The notes under the pieces: generated by a model
Databases searched by the model: none
Told to the model about the DNA's origin: nothing
Seen by the model: the letters and a program-made list of their open reading frames with translations, nothing else
From: Chloroflexota bacterium
GTDB lineage: Bacteria > Chloroflexota > Anaerolineae > Anaerolineales > UBA11858
DNA: 9,390 nt
Direction: 5' to 3'
NCBI GenBank assembly: GCA_003513015.1
Contig: DOTA01000533.1
Location: 4,508 to 13,897 of the forward strand
Position numbers and translations under genes: made by a program
Part shown: positions 1 to 6,627 of the stretch, piece after piece
Layout of the letters: each line of letters starts with the position of its first letter
Position numbering within the stretch: the stretch's first letter is position 1

Positions 1-750
1 ACCGATCTCCAACAAGAAATCAATGAACTCCGCCGCAACGAAGAAGAACAAAGCCGCATTTACCGCCTGATCGAAGATGGCCGCCGTCAGGATGTCAAAC
101 GCCTAACCGATCTCCAAGGTGAACTCACCGCCGTCCGCAAGCGCTCTGAGGAGCAACGCGGCCGCATTGATATTGCCGAAAGCGGTCTGCGCAAAATCGA
201 AACTCGCATCAATGAACTGGTCGCTGTCGAACGCGACCGCCGCGATGCCCAGGCTGAATTCCTCGAAAAACAGGCTCTGGCCGATGTCAACCGCGATCGC
301 ACCTGGAAAGATTGGCAAGCCCGCTTCGAAATCATTGAAAAACAATCCTCCGATCTCGAATCGCAACTACAAATTCTCGATTCTACACACCTGACCATCA
401 AGCGCATGCAAGAAGGGGTCGATGATCTCATCATGCGTGTCGAACGCCGCATCAATGAGATCGTCGAGATGCAACGCCTGGCCGAAGAGCGCTTCCGCCA
501 GGAATGGACCACTTTCAAAGCCGACGATCAAAAACGTTGGACCAACTACACCCTCTCGCAAGACGAGCAGCGCACCGAAACCGGACGCCGCTTCGACCGC
601 GTGGCCGATCGCGTCACCTATCTCGAAGACAGCATTCAAGAAATTCAAGATATGCAGCAACAATTCAATGAGCTAACTATCAAACGCTTGCAAACGCTGC
701 TTTCTGCTGCTCACGATTGGGTTTCCGAATTCGAGCGCAACCAGGGCTAA
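1..750 (+). CDS. Coiled-coil protein, 3' part (5' end outside window)
   Basis: The frame is open from the first base and ends at TAA 748-750, giving 249 residues with the N-terminus missing. The product is almost entirely charged and helical (rich in E, R, Q, D, L), with long heptad-like stretches such as LQQEINELRRNEEEQSRI near the start and DRVAYLED-type repeats later. No membrane segment, signal peptide, glycine-rich nucleotide-binding loop or cysteine pair is visible. This suggests a long cytoplasmic coiled-coil or filament-like protein, but I do not recognise a named family. The stop lies five bases before the selB start, so the two genes are probably co-transcribed. An internal ATG at 406 is in the same frame and is not the true start, because the coiled coil continues upstream of it. 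Codons here are strongly C-ending compared with genes further along. Function unknown. Confidence 0.85.
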   Translation, partial: TDLQQEINELRRNEEEQSRIYRLIEDGRRQDVKRLTDLQGELTAVRKRSEEQRGRIDIAESGLRKIETRINELVAVERDRRDAQAEFLEKQALADVNRDRTWKDWQARFEIIEKQSSDLESQLQILDSTHLTIKRMQEGVDDLIMRVERRINEIVEMQRLAEERFRQEWTTFKADDQKRWTNYTLSQDEQRTETGRRFDRVADRVTYLEDSIQEIQDMQQQFNELTIKRLQTLLSAAHDWVSEFERNQG

Positions 751-755
751 CACAC

Positions 756-2687
756 ATGCGCGTTATCGGAACCGCCGGGCACGTCGATCACGGCAAATCC
801 ACCCTCATCGAAGCTCTCACTGGCACCCATCCTGATCGCCTGAGGGAAGAGCGCGAGCGCGAAATGACCATCGTGCTCGGCTTTGCCTGGATGACTCTTC
901 CCAACGGCGAAGAAATCGGCATCGTGGACGTGCCCGGGCACCGCGATTTTATCGAGAATATGCTCTCCGGGGTGGGGGCCATCGATGCCGCTCTGTTTGT
1001 GGTCGCGGCGGATGAGGGCGTTATGCCCCAAACCCGCGAACACCTGGCAATTTTGGATCTGTTGCAGATCCAGGGCGGCGTGGTAGCCCTGACCAAAATT
1101 GATATGGTGGATGATCCCGATTGGTTGGATTTAATTGAAGCCGATTTGCAAGAGACTTTGGCTGGAACCGTGTTGGATTCCGCTCCCATGGTGCGAGTCT
1201 CAGCCAGGAGTGGGGCGGGCATCCCCGAATTACGTCAGCTTTTAGCGGATACCCTCTCCGGTAGGCCGCCTCGCCCCGATTTGGGTCGGCCGCGCCTCCC
1301 CGTGGATCGCGTTTTTACTATGCCCGGATTTGGCACCATTGCCACCGGCACGCTCACCGATGGGCATTTTCAAGTTGGAGAAGATGTCATCATCTTGCCC
1401 CAGGAACTCCGCAGCCGTATCCGGGGCTTGCAAACCCACAAAAATAAAGAGCAGATCGCCGTTCCGGGTAGCCGGACGGCTGTGAACATCACGGGCGTGG
1501 ATGTTGATCAAGTCCAGCGTGGTGATGTGATCGCTTATCCCGGTGCCTACAAATCATCTCGCCGTCTGGATGTGCACTTCCGTATGTTGGGGGATGTTTC
1601 GCAGCCCTTGCGGCACAACACCGAAGTAAAACTCTTTGTGGGCGCTTCGGAAGTCATTGCTCGCCTGCGCTTGTTAGGTGCCGATGTGCTCAAACCCGGT
1701 GAAGAAGGTTGGCTTCAGCTTGAGTTGGGTGCCCCTGTGGTAGTGGTGCGTGGTGATCGTTATATTCTGCGCCGCCCCTCACCGGGAGAAACCCTGGGAG
1801 GCGGGATCATCCTCGACCCCCAACCGGCGGGCCGTCACAAACGTTTCAACGCCAAGCTTATTCAGCGCCTCGAAGCCCTGGTCGGCGGCACCCCTGAAGA
1901 TGTTGTACTTCAGGCCGCGCTGGCCTTGGGGATCGCTCCGCAAAAGGAAATTCTGGCCCACTCAAGCCTGGAAGAGAGCCTCGCTCAGGCCGCCTTTCAA
2001 AAGCTTCTGGATGATCGGCAACTGTTGGTTTTGGATATTGTTACCGAAACAATCCGTCCCGACACTTTATTTATTAGCAAAAGTTTTTGGTTGCAGTTTA
2101 CCGCACAGGCCGAAAAAGAAATTTTGGCTTATCAGAAGGCCTATCCCCTACGCCTGGGGGTGCCACGCGAAGAACTCAAAAGCCGCTTGAAGCAGCCTGC
2201 CCGGATTTTTAATGCCGCCCTTTCGCGTTGGTTTTCGGAAGGTAAGTTTGCTGAAACATCGCTGCGGCAGGATGTCCCCGGAGCAAGTGTGATCCCGGTG
2301 GTTCACATGCCGGAACATCAGATCGCGCTCAATTCCCAACAACAACAAAAAATCGATCGCTTGCTGGCGCGCTTCGCGGAAAACCCCGCAGCACCCCCAA
2401 CCATCAAAGAGTGTACTGCCGAAGTTGGCGATGAACTCTTCAACGCCATGATCGACCTGGGATATGTGATCCCTCTCAATGCGGAAGTTGTTTATCGCCG
2501 GGAAGATTATTTATATTTGGCGGATCTGATCCGCTTGATGATTACTACCCAAGGGAGCATCAGTGTGGCACAGGTGCGCGATCAATTGCAAACCAGCCGA
2601 CGCTATGTTTTGGCGCTGCTAGAGCATTTTGATGCTATCAGTTTTACCGTGCGTGACGGGGATGTGCGCAAACTAAAACAACGCTAA
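756..2687 (+). CDS. selB: Selenocysteine-specific translation elongation factor SelB
   Basis: This GTPase brings selenocysteyl-tRNA(Sec) to the ribosome at UGA codons followed by a SECIS hairpin. The 643-residue product shows GHVDHGKST at 8-16 (G1), EMTI at 36-39 with the switch threonine T38, DVPGH at 58-62 (G3), TKID at 113-116 (G4) and SAR at 149-151 (G5). Domain II follows at about 180-262 with the SelB-type stretch RGLQTHKNKEQIAVPG, and domain III ends in the family motif around SPGETLGGGIILDP (342-355). The rest, about 370-643, fits the tandem winged helices that bind SECIS RNA and ends in the family-like GDVRKLKQR. Length is normal for SelB. I chose ATG 756 over the in-frame ATG 717 because homologues begin directly with the G1 strand and the longer form overlaps the upstream gene. 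A weak AGGG at 743-746 may serve as ribosome binding site. No selA, selD, tRNA-Sec or selenoprotein gene is visible here. Confidence 0.95.
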   Translation: MRVIGTAGHVDHGKSTLIEALTGTHPDRLREEREREMTIVLGFAWMTLPNGEEIGIVDVPGHRDFIENMLSGVGAIDAALFVVAADEGVMPQTREHLAILDLLQIQGGVVALTKIDMVDDPDWLDLIEADLQETLAGTVLDSAPMVRVSARSGAGIPELRQLLADTLSGRPPRPDLGRPRLPVDRVFTMPGFGTIATGTLTDGHFQVGEDVIILPQELRSRIRGLQTHKNKEQIAVPGSRTAVNITGVDVDQVQRGDVIAYPGAYKSSRRLDVHFRMLGDVSQPLRHNTEVKLFVGASEVIARLRLLGADVLKPGEEGWLQLELGAPVVVVRGDRYILRRPSPGETLGGGIILDPQPAGRHKRFNAKLIQRLEALVGGTPEDVVLQAALALGIAPQKEILAHSSLEESLAQAAFQKLLDDRQLLVLDIVTETIRPDTLFISKSFWLQFTAQAEKEILAYQKAYPLRLGVPREELKSRLKQPARIFNAALSRWFSEGKFAETSLRQDVPGASVIPVVHMPEHQIALNSQQQQKIDRLLARFAENPAAPPTIKECTAEVGDELFNAMIDLGYVIPLNAEVVYRREDYLYLADLIRLMITTQGSISVAQVRDQLQTSRRYVLALLEHFDAISFTVRDGDVRKLKQR

Positions 2688-2690
2688 ATC

Positions 2691-2710
2691 GAGCGTAACG
2701 CTCATTTCTT
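2691..2710 (+). terminator. Short dyad after selB, weak terminator candidate
   Basis: GAGCGT-A-ACGCTC (2691-2703) is a perfect 6-bp inverted repeat starting four bases after the selB stop, followed by ATTTCTT. In practice it folds as a 5-bp stem with a 3-nt loop. The T tract is short and interrupted, so it may only be a weak terminator or an operator-like dyad just upstream of the sigma-gene promoter. Confidence 0.35.
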
Positions 2711-2718
2711 GCGCTCCA

Positions 2719-2727
2719 TGATATACT
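2719..2727 (+). promoter_or_regulatory. Extended -10 promoter element before the sigma gene
   Basis: TG-A-TATACT matches the extended -10 pattern TGnTATAAT at eight of nine positions that matter. No convincing -35 hexamer lies 16-18 bp upstream, which is tolerated by extended -10 promoters. The expected start of transcription falls near 2733-2735, 30 bases before the sigma start codon and right at an upstream ATG (2734). Confidence 0.45.
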
Positions 2728-2733
2728 GCCAAC

Positions 2734-2775
2734 ATGCGAGAAACTTATTTGCCAAGGCGGGGTTATGACAAGTAA
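2734..2775 (+). CDS. Possible 13-codon upstream ORF overlapping the sigma gene start
   Basis: ATG 2734 opens a short frame (MRETYLPRRGYDK) that ends at TAA 2773-2775, eight bases past the start of the sigma gene and in a different frame. It begins about seven bases after the extended -10 box, so it could be read as a leaderless start. The overlap would couple its translation to that of the sigma factor. No ribosome binding site is visible. This is weak evidence and may be chance. Confidence 0.2.
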   Translation: MRETYLPRRGYDK

Positions 2776-3355
2776 CCCCGGCACAAACGGCTCCGGAAAG
2801 CTCCTGCAACTCTCAGATCAGGATGTTCTCAAAAACGCGGCCGGGGGGGACGCAGAGGCTTTTGGCGTATTGTATGATCGTTACGTCACCCGGATTTACA
2901 ATTACATCTATTATCGGACGGGTAACCAGCACGATGCCGAAGATTTGACTGCCCGGGTTTTTTACCGGGCGATGCGGCATGTCAGTAATTACCAGGATCG
3001 CGGCCTGCCTATTTCAGCCTGGTTGTACCGCATTGCTCACAATCTGGTGGCAAATTGGCACCGTGATAATAGCCGCCGCAAAGAGATTCCGCTCGACGAT
3101 GGTTACAACGTAATCAGTGAGCGAGGCCCGCATCCCGAAGCCGCACTGGAAATCGCGGAAGAATGGGAATCGCTTTTGCGGGCGATTCGCCAATTGCCGC
3201 CGGAGCGCCAGCAATTATTGGTGCTCAAATTTGTGGAGCATTTGCCCAATGCGGAGATTGGTCGCATCATGGGGCGTACCGAAGGAGCCATAAAAAGCCT
3301 GTATCATCGCACTTTGCTTTCTTTGCGCGATGATTACAATCTTGATTTAGGATGA
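2765..3355 (+). CDS. ECF-type RNA polymerase sigma factor
   Basis: This is a 196-residue sigma-70 family factor of the extracytoplasmic function group, expected to direct core polymerase to a small regulon. Region 2 spans about 30-103: AFGVLYDRYVTRIYNYIYYR, then the DAEDLTARVFYRAM helix (57-70) that contacts core and the -10, and the classic AWLYRIAHNLVANWHRD (85-101). Region 4 spans about 133-190, with LPPERQQLLVLKF followed by the helix-turn-helix PNAEIGRIMGRTEGAIKSLYHR (161-182). The N-terminal 15 residues are low-complexity and may be disordered. A weak AAGGCGG (2754-2760) precedes ATG 2765. The next gene starts seven bases after the stop, so the pair is an operon, as is common for a sigma factor and its regulator. 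An extended -10 lies upstream. The subgroup and inducing signal cannot be read from sequence. Confidence 0.92.
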   Translation: MTSNPGTNGSGKLLQLSDQDVLKNAAGGDAEAFGVLYDRYVTRIYNYIYYRTGNQHDAEDLTARVFYRAMRHVSNYQDRGLPISAWLYRIAHNLVANWHRDNSRRKEIPLDDGYNVISERGPHPEAALEIAEEWESLLRAIRQLPPERQQLLVLKFVEHLPNAEIGRIMGRTEGAIKSLYHRTLLSLRDDYNLDLG

Positions 3356-3362
3356 GTGAAAA

Positions 3363-3701
3363 ATGAAATTTCTGAATTGGTGGAAAAATACAGAATTAGA
3401 CGATGATCTCTTGAGTTTGGAGAATATTTTAGGGCGGAGTTTGATTTCCGTGGTGCCACGCCAGGAATTTATCGAGGATCTCCGCCATGGATTGATGAAT
3501 CAAATCCCTGAGGAAGTCGAACTGGCGATCTCGAACCAAAAGAAAAATATACAAACTGGCCTGATTGTAACCGGGGGAATTTTAGGTGGTATCATGATTA
3601 TTCTTTCGGGATTGCGGGGGATTGTTTCTTTGGTGGGCGTAACGGCACTGTTAATCAACTGGATCCGCCAAAATATCCAGCAAACTCGCGCCTTGAGCTA
3701 A
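3363..3701 (+). CDS. Small membrane protein downstream of the sigma gene, possible anti-sigma factor
   Basis: The product has 112 residues. Residues 1-62 are soluble and charged and include PRQEFIEDLRHGLMNQ (32-47), the short helical pattern often seen in chloroflexal proteins encoded behind ECF sigma genes. Two hydrophobic stretches follow at about 64-82 and 86-101, then a short positively charged tail. There is no HxxxCxxC zinc-binding anti-sigma motif and no periplasmic sensor domain. AGGA at 3349-3352, inside the end of the sigma gene, is a plausible ribosome binding site. Location and spacing suggest it holds the sigma factor at the membrane, but this is inference. It could instead be an unrelated small membrane protein. 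The 14-bp stem-loop just downstream ends the unit. Confidence 0.75.
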   Translation: MKFLNWWKNTELDDDLLSLENILGRSLISVVPRQEFIEDLRHGLMNQIPEEVELAISNQKKNIQTGLIVTGGILGGIMIILSGLRGIVSLVGVTALLINWIRQNIQQTRALS

Positions 3702-3723
3702 TAATTAATCGTCTATCATAATT

Positions 3724-3765
3724 AAATGTGAACGTGCGAAGCACGTTCACATTTGCTTTAATCTT
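3724..3765. terminator. 14-bp stem-loop, bidirectional terminator between convergent genes
   Basis: AAATGTGAACGTGC (3724-3737) pairs perfectly with GCACGTTCACATTT (3741-3754) around a GAA loop. On the plus strand it is followed by GCTTTAATCTT, and A residues flank the stem on the other side. It sits between the end of the sigma operon (3701) and the end of the convergent DUF166 gene (3777), where a terminator serving both directions is expected. Confidence 0.8.
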
Positions 3766-3776
3766 AGAAAAACCAA

Positions 3777-4544
3777 TTAATCTTCACTTTTCTTTCCGGG
3801 AACGATAAACCGGGTCGTCTTGTAGGGTTTTACCTGCTGGTGGATATTGTCTTTGAGCAAGTTGCCTGATTCGTGCATCAAAGTATCGTGGTTGAAATCG
3901 TTCAGCTTGGTCATGCTGGCCAGGCAGGGATAATGATGGTGCAACAGCCCGGCTTTCTCTTCAACTTCATCGGCGGATAAACCCACTATGCCGGCAGCCA
4001 CATAACGGATGCAGCCGCAAACGGCATCGCGCTTGACCTGGGCTGAGATGATCTTTCGGGTAATGGGATCAACTTCAATTTCGAGATCGGGTTTGCCAAA
4101 ATAACGGGCGAATTCTGAAATTCGGGAATCCGTATAAGCAACGCGATCCTTTCGGGTGATTCCATAATCAAATTCTGTTAATGAACAGAGGGGTTTGGGG
4201 GTCACACAAGTGACCTCCATGCGTGCCAGCCAGCCGCGCAACTGGCGCGCCAGCCCGGTAGGCAGCCAGGTTTCGTTATCGACGGCCACCAGAACTGATT
4301 TCGCGCCCGTCAGAGCCGCAATCTCGGGTAAAAGTTCGGCAACACCCCTGTGCTCGGCAAACGAACAAATCAGATCTGCCGGGGACATGCTTTCGGGGAT
4401 GAAATCTTCGGGGTAATCGATGACTGGGGGCAAGATTTTAGGGGCTTCCCAAGTTTCGATAACCCATGCTTTTGGCCCGTGTTTTTGGATATTTTCAACA
4501 TGGCGTTGGCCGTATTCGCCAGAGATGATGGCTAAAATTCGCAT
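3777..4544 (-). CDS. DUF166 family protein
   Basis: I recognise this 255-residue protein as DUF166-like (Pfam PF02593), a family known mainly from methanogenic archaea and some anaerobic bacteria, with no established reaction. It starts with a Rossmann-like strand, MRILAIISGEYG, and continues with SVLVAVDNETWLPTG (83-97), TCVTPKPLCSL (112-122), CGCIRYVA (176-183) and HHHYPCLASM (202-211). Six cysteines (60, 113, 120, 176, 178, 207) and the histidine run beside C207 sit in the blocks I remember as conserved, which would suit metal or Fe-S binding; that is inference. No signal peptide or membrane helix is visible. It starts three bases after the stop of the 116-residue gene, so the two are co-translated. 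Family assignment rests on remembered motifs, not on a search. Confidence 0.75.
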   Translation of the reverse strand: MRILAIISGEYGQRHVENIQKHGPKAWVIETWEAPKILPPVIDYPEDFIPESMSPADLICSFAEHRGVAELLPEIAALTGAKSVLVAVDNETWLPTGLARQLRGWLARMEVTCVTPKPLCSLTEFDYGITRKDRVAYTDSRISEFARYFGKPDLEIEVDPITRKIISAQVKRDAVCGCIRYVAAGIVGLSADEVEEKAGLLHHHYPCLASMTKLNDFNHDTLMHESGNLLKDNIHQQVKPYKTTRFIVPGKKSED

Positions 4545-4547
4545 ATT

Positions 4548-4898
4548 TTATGCCTCGTTTTGCGGAAATTGGGGGAGCAAGGCTGCAATGAGTTTACCGG
4601 CTTCCGTAATCAGGTCAATGCCTGCCGGAAGTTCATATTCCTCATTGACGCGTTGGGTGAGATACCGGAGCGATTGTTGAAGCTCATTTGTGGTTTGAGG
4701 TAGCGCTTTCAAATATTCGAGCCGGTCGAGGGCGCTGGGGCCGGGGTCGGCAAGTTGATTTTGGCGCAGGTACTCGCCAATGGCCAGGCCGGCTGCCCGG
4801 CGGGCGCAGACCCGTGCCATGCCTTCTTTTTCGGCGATGCGGGCAGCTTGTGCCTGATTTAATTCTCGACGAATGGCCTCTGGGATGTTGTTTGTCAT
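4548..4898 (-). CDS. Hypothetical 116-residue helical protein paired with DUF166
   Basis: The product is predicted all-helical. An amphipathic N-terminal helix contains IRRELNQAQAARIAEKEG, followed by the compact stretch ARVCARRAAGLAIGEYL (28-44), a proline-containing linker and two further helices ending in LIAALLPQFPQNEA. ARVCARRAAG recalls segments seen in HEPN-like helical proteins, but I cannot assign a family with confidence. There is no membrane segment and only one cysteine. Its stop is followed three bases later by the DUF166 start, so the genes form one unit and their products probably act together. The start codon has no Shine-Dalgarno; a TAAAAT box lies nine bases upstream on the coding strand (4908-4913). 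No function is proposed. Confidence 0.65.
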   Translation of the reverse strand: MTNNIPEAIRRELNQAQAARIAEKEGMARVCARRAAGLAIGEYLRQNQLADPGPSALDRLEYLKALPQTTNELQQSLRYLTQRVNEEYELPAGIDLITEAGKLIAALLPQFPQNEA

Positions 4899-4907
4899 AA
4901 CCGGATC

Positions 4908-4913
4908 ATTTTA
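4908..4913 (-). promoter_or_regulatory. -10-like box close to the start of the 116-residue gene
   Basis: On the minus strand TAAAAT lies nine bases before the ATG, with no Shine-Dalgarno between them and no good -35 at 16-18 bp. If used, the transcript would have a leader of only about three bases. A single A/T hexamer like this can occur by chance. Confidence 0.25.
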
Positions 4914-4954
4914 CCCCACTTTCAAGGAGGCTAATTGGTGGGGGCGTATTATTT

Positions 4955-5000
4955 CTCCAGGGGTTGGAGTGATTCCGTTATAATTGTGGGAAACCAACCC
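4955..5000 (+). promoter_or_regulatory. Promoter region of the uracil-DNA glycosylase gene with nested dyads
   Basis: A perfect TATAAT lies at 4979-4984, but no consensus -35 is found at the right distance. CTCCA-GGGGT-TGGAG (4955-4969) is a dyad just upstream of it. GGGTTGG (4961-4967) and CCAACCC (4994-5000) form an inverted repeat bracketing the -10 box. These could be operator half-sites or an RNA fold; neither is established. Confidence 0.4.
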
Positions 5001-5005
5001 TGAGC

Positions 5006-5013
5006 GGAGGAGG
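5006..5013 (+). promoter_or_regulatory. Strong ribosome binding site
   Basis: GGAGGAGG ends five bases before ATG 5019 and fixes the start of the uracil-DNA glycosylase gene. It is among the strongest Shine-Dalgarno sequences in the window. Confidence 0.8.
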
Positions 5014-5018
5014 CTGGC

Positions 5019-5645
5019 ATGTCTCAAATCGATTTTTTTGCCAAAAACCCTAACGCAAGCTCATCATTAGATCAGCTGCTCAATAAAATGATGCAAATGG
5101 ATGATGACCCCTTAGCTGAGGCGGGCACAAATATTGTCATTTGTCGGGGAAATCCGCAAGCCCCCCTGATGATTGTGGGCGAAGCGCCTGGACCGCAGGA
5201 AAATATCCAGGGCAAACCGTTTGTGGGCAAGGCGGGCCAATTGCTGGATAAAATTTTGGATGCGGCCAATTTTGATCCGGAAAAAGATGTATTTATCACC
5301 AATTCTGTTTTTCGCATGCCCCCCGGAGAGGATGGCAAGGCTTTTCGCAAGCCCAATTCGGATGAGATTCAATTTTATAAACCTTACTTGCTGGAAATTA
5401 TTCGTTTGATTGATCCCCAAATTATGCTGTTGACCGGCAATGTGGCCTGCGAATCAATTTTGGGGCAAACGGGGATCACAAAACTGCGTGGTCAGTGGAG
5501 TCAATGGCAAGGCCGCTGGGTGATGCCGATATTCCATCCGTCCTATTTGTTGCGCAATCCCTCCCGCGCCCCCGGATCGCCCAAAGCTTTAATGTGGGAT
5601 GATATTCGCGCAGTGCGCCGGAAATTTGATGAGTTGGGCGGGTAA
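5019..5645 (+). CDS. Family 4-type uracil-DNA glycosylase lacking the Fe-S cysteines
   Basis: Enzymes of this family remove uracil from DNA, the first step of base excision repair. The 208-residue product has the motif 1 block GEAPGPQEN at 54-62, GKPFVGKAGQLLDKIL at 65-80, the strand VFITNSV at 91-97, LRGQWSQW at 156-163, and motif 2 with the glycosylase histidine, HPSYLLRNPSRAPGSPK (173-189), followed by W193 and the DDI segment. Order and spacing match thermophile family 4 enzymes. The usual four cluster ligands are absent: CxxCPL corresponds to M27-DD-D30-PL, the cysteine of KCRPP to R99, and the cysteine of ECxPYL to Y120. The only cysteines, C42 and C144, do not align with ligand positions. 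Lengths between motifs are otherwise conserved, so this looks like a real cluster-free protein rather than a damaged one. It could have an altered substrate. A GGAGGAGG ribosome binding site supports the start. Confidence 0.88.
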   Translation: MSQIDFFAKNPNASSSLDQLLNKMMQMDDDPLAEAGTNIVICRGNPQAPLMIVGEAPGPQENIQGKPFVGKAGQLLDKILDAANFDPEKDVFITNSVFRMPPGEDGKAFRKPNSDEIQFYKPYLLEIIRLIDPQIMLLTGNVACESILGQTGITKLRGQWSQWQGRWVMPIFHPSYLLRNPSRAPGSPKALMWDDIRAVRRKFDELGG

Positions 5646-6623
5646 TTACTTTTCATCAAAAATTTGATAGTAACCTTGATCTAGCTCATCATCGGCCAAG
5701 TGCGCATAGCGGGTGGTAACCGCAATATTCTTGTGGCGGGCTAATTCCTGAGCCAATTTTAAATTTCCTCCCGAACCGCGTAAAACGGTTGTTACAAAGT
5801 AATGCCGAAAAGAGTGAGGCGTGATGGTACCAACGGCATCCGCGCCCAGGCATTCCAGCACGCGCTGGCTGACAATATTCCGCCCTGTGGTGGTGGTGAT
5901 GGGTTTTATTTTTTTACCAGCCCCCTTGTCGTGCCGCGCAAAGAGGGGTAGGGAGGTCAACGCTCGACCTGAGCCGCCATCTAGGCCGGCGCGGGCGCTG
6001 AGATAATCTTTGAGTGACCCGAGGGCCCGGTTCGAGAAACGGGCCACCGCCTCGCGGTCTCCTTTGCCGATGATAATCGCTCGGCCTTCGTTCCAATCCA
6101 AATCGCCGCGGCGCAAACCGCAAGCCTCGTGAACGCGCAAACCAGTATCCGATAACGTCAGCAAAAAGGCCCGATCCCTTAAATTGCGCAAATGTTCGTG
6201 GTCATCCGCAACCGGTTGGGTTCTGAGTTCGTTGGCATAAGCTAGAATTTTTTCGATGGATTCGCGGGGGAATTGTGGCAAGCGCTGCCCCGGTCGCCGC
6301 GCTCTCTGGCGGATCAACAACCGCAAACGTGGGAGATTGATCTCTGCGAGTTGTTCAGCAGCCAGATATTCATAAAACCCCGTCACAGCTGTGAGATAGA
6401 GTCGTTCTGTGGCTGGGGAGTAATCCTTGAGTGCGCTGGCAAACCAGGCAATCGCATCTTCTTTGATGGTTTCCACGGCGGTAGTGTCAGGTGGGACTTT
6501 TTCGGTTTCGAGAATCTGAGAAAATGATTTGAGGGCATTGCTATAGGTGCGCGCCGTACTTTCACTGCGAGAAAGGTAGACACTGTCAAGGTAGGCAGAA
6601 ATAGCTTGAGAAATGGTTATCAT
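5646..6623 (-). CDS. Tyrosine recombinase/integrase of the XerC/XerD type
   Basis: The 325-residue product has an N-terminal SAM-like DNA-binding domain (about 1-90, with YLDSVYLSRSESTARTYSNAL) and a C-terminal catalytic domain (about 115-320). All catalytic residues are visible: R163 in TGLRVHEACGL, K187 in GKGDREAV, H270 and R273 in TPHSFRHYF, H297 in ARHKNI, and the nucleophile Y306 in TTRYAHL. The size and architecture suit a chromosomal XerC/D-like enzyme or a small integrase. I see no attachment site, phage gene or integron array beside it, so its target is unknown. An extra loop near 217-240 (GGSGRALTSLPLFARHDKG) is longer than in XerD. Its stop directly abuts the stop of the convergent uracil-DNA glycosylase gene with no spacer. 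No Shine-Dalgarno precedes the ATG; an extended -10 lies four bases upstream. Confidence 0.9.
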   Translation of the reverse strand: MITISQAISAYLDSVYLSRSESTARTYSNALKSFSQILETEKVPPDTTAVETIKEDAIAWFASALKDYSPATERLYLTAVTGFYEYLAAEQLAEINLPRLRLLIRQRARRPGQRLPQFPRESIEKILAYANELRTQPVADDHEHLRNLRDRAFLLTLSDTGLRVHEACGLRRGDLDWNEGRAIIIGKGDREAVARFSNRALGSLKDYLSARAGLDGGSGRALTSLPLFARHDKGAGKKIKPITTTTGRNIVSQRVLECLGADAVGTITPHSFRHYFVTTVLRGSGGNLKLAQELARHKNIAVTTRYAHLADDELDQGYYQIFDEK

Positions 6624-6627
6624 CAGA

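Noticed and set aside
87..663. Minus-strand open frames of 143, 87 and 98 codons within the coiled-coil gene
   Set aside because: They are antisense to a convincing coding frame, have no domain signature and are explained by its C-ending codons.
717..755. Longer selB start at ATG 717
   Set aside because: The 13 extra residues overlap the upstream gene and precede the G1 strand, where homologues begin; no ribosome binding site is present.
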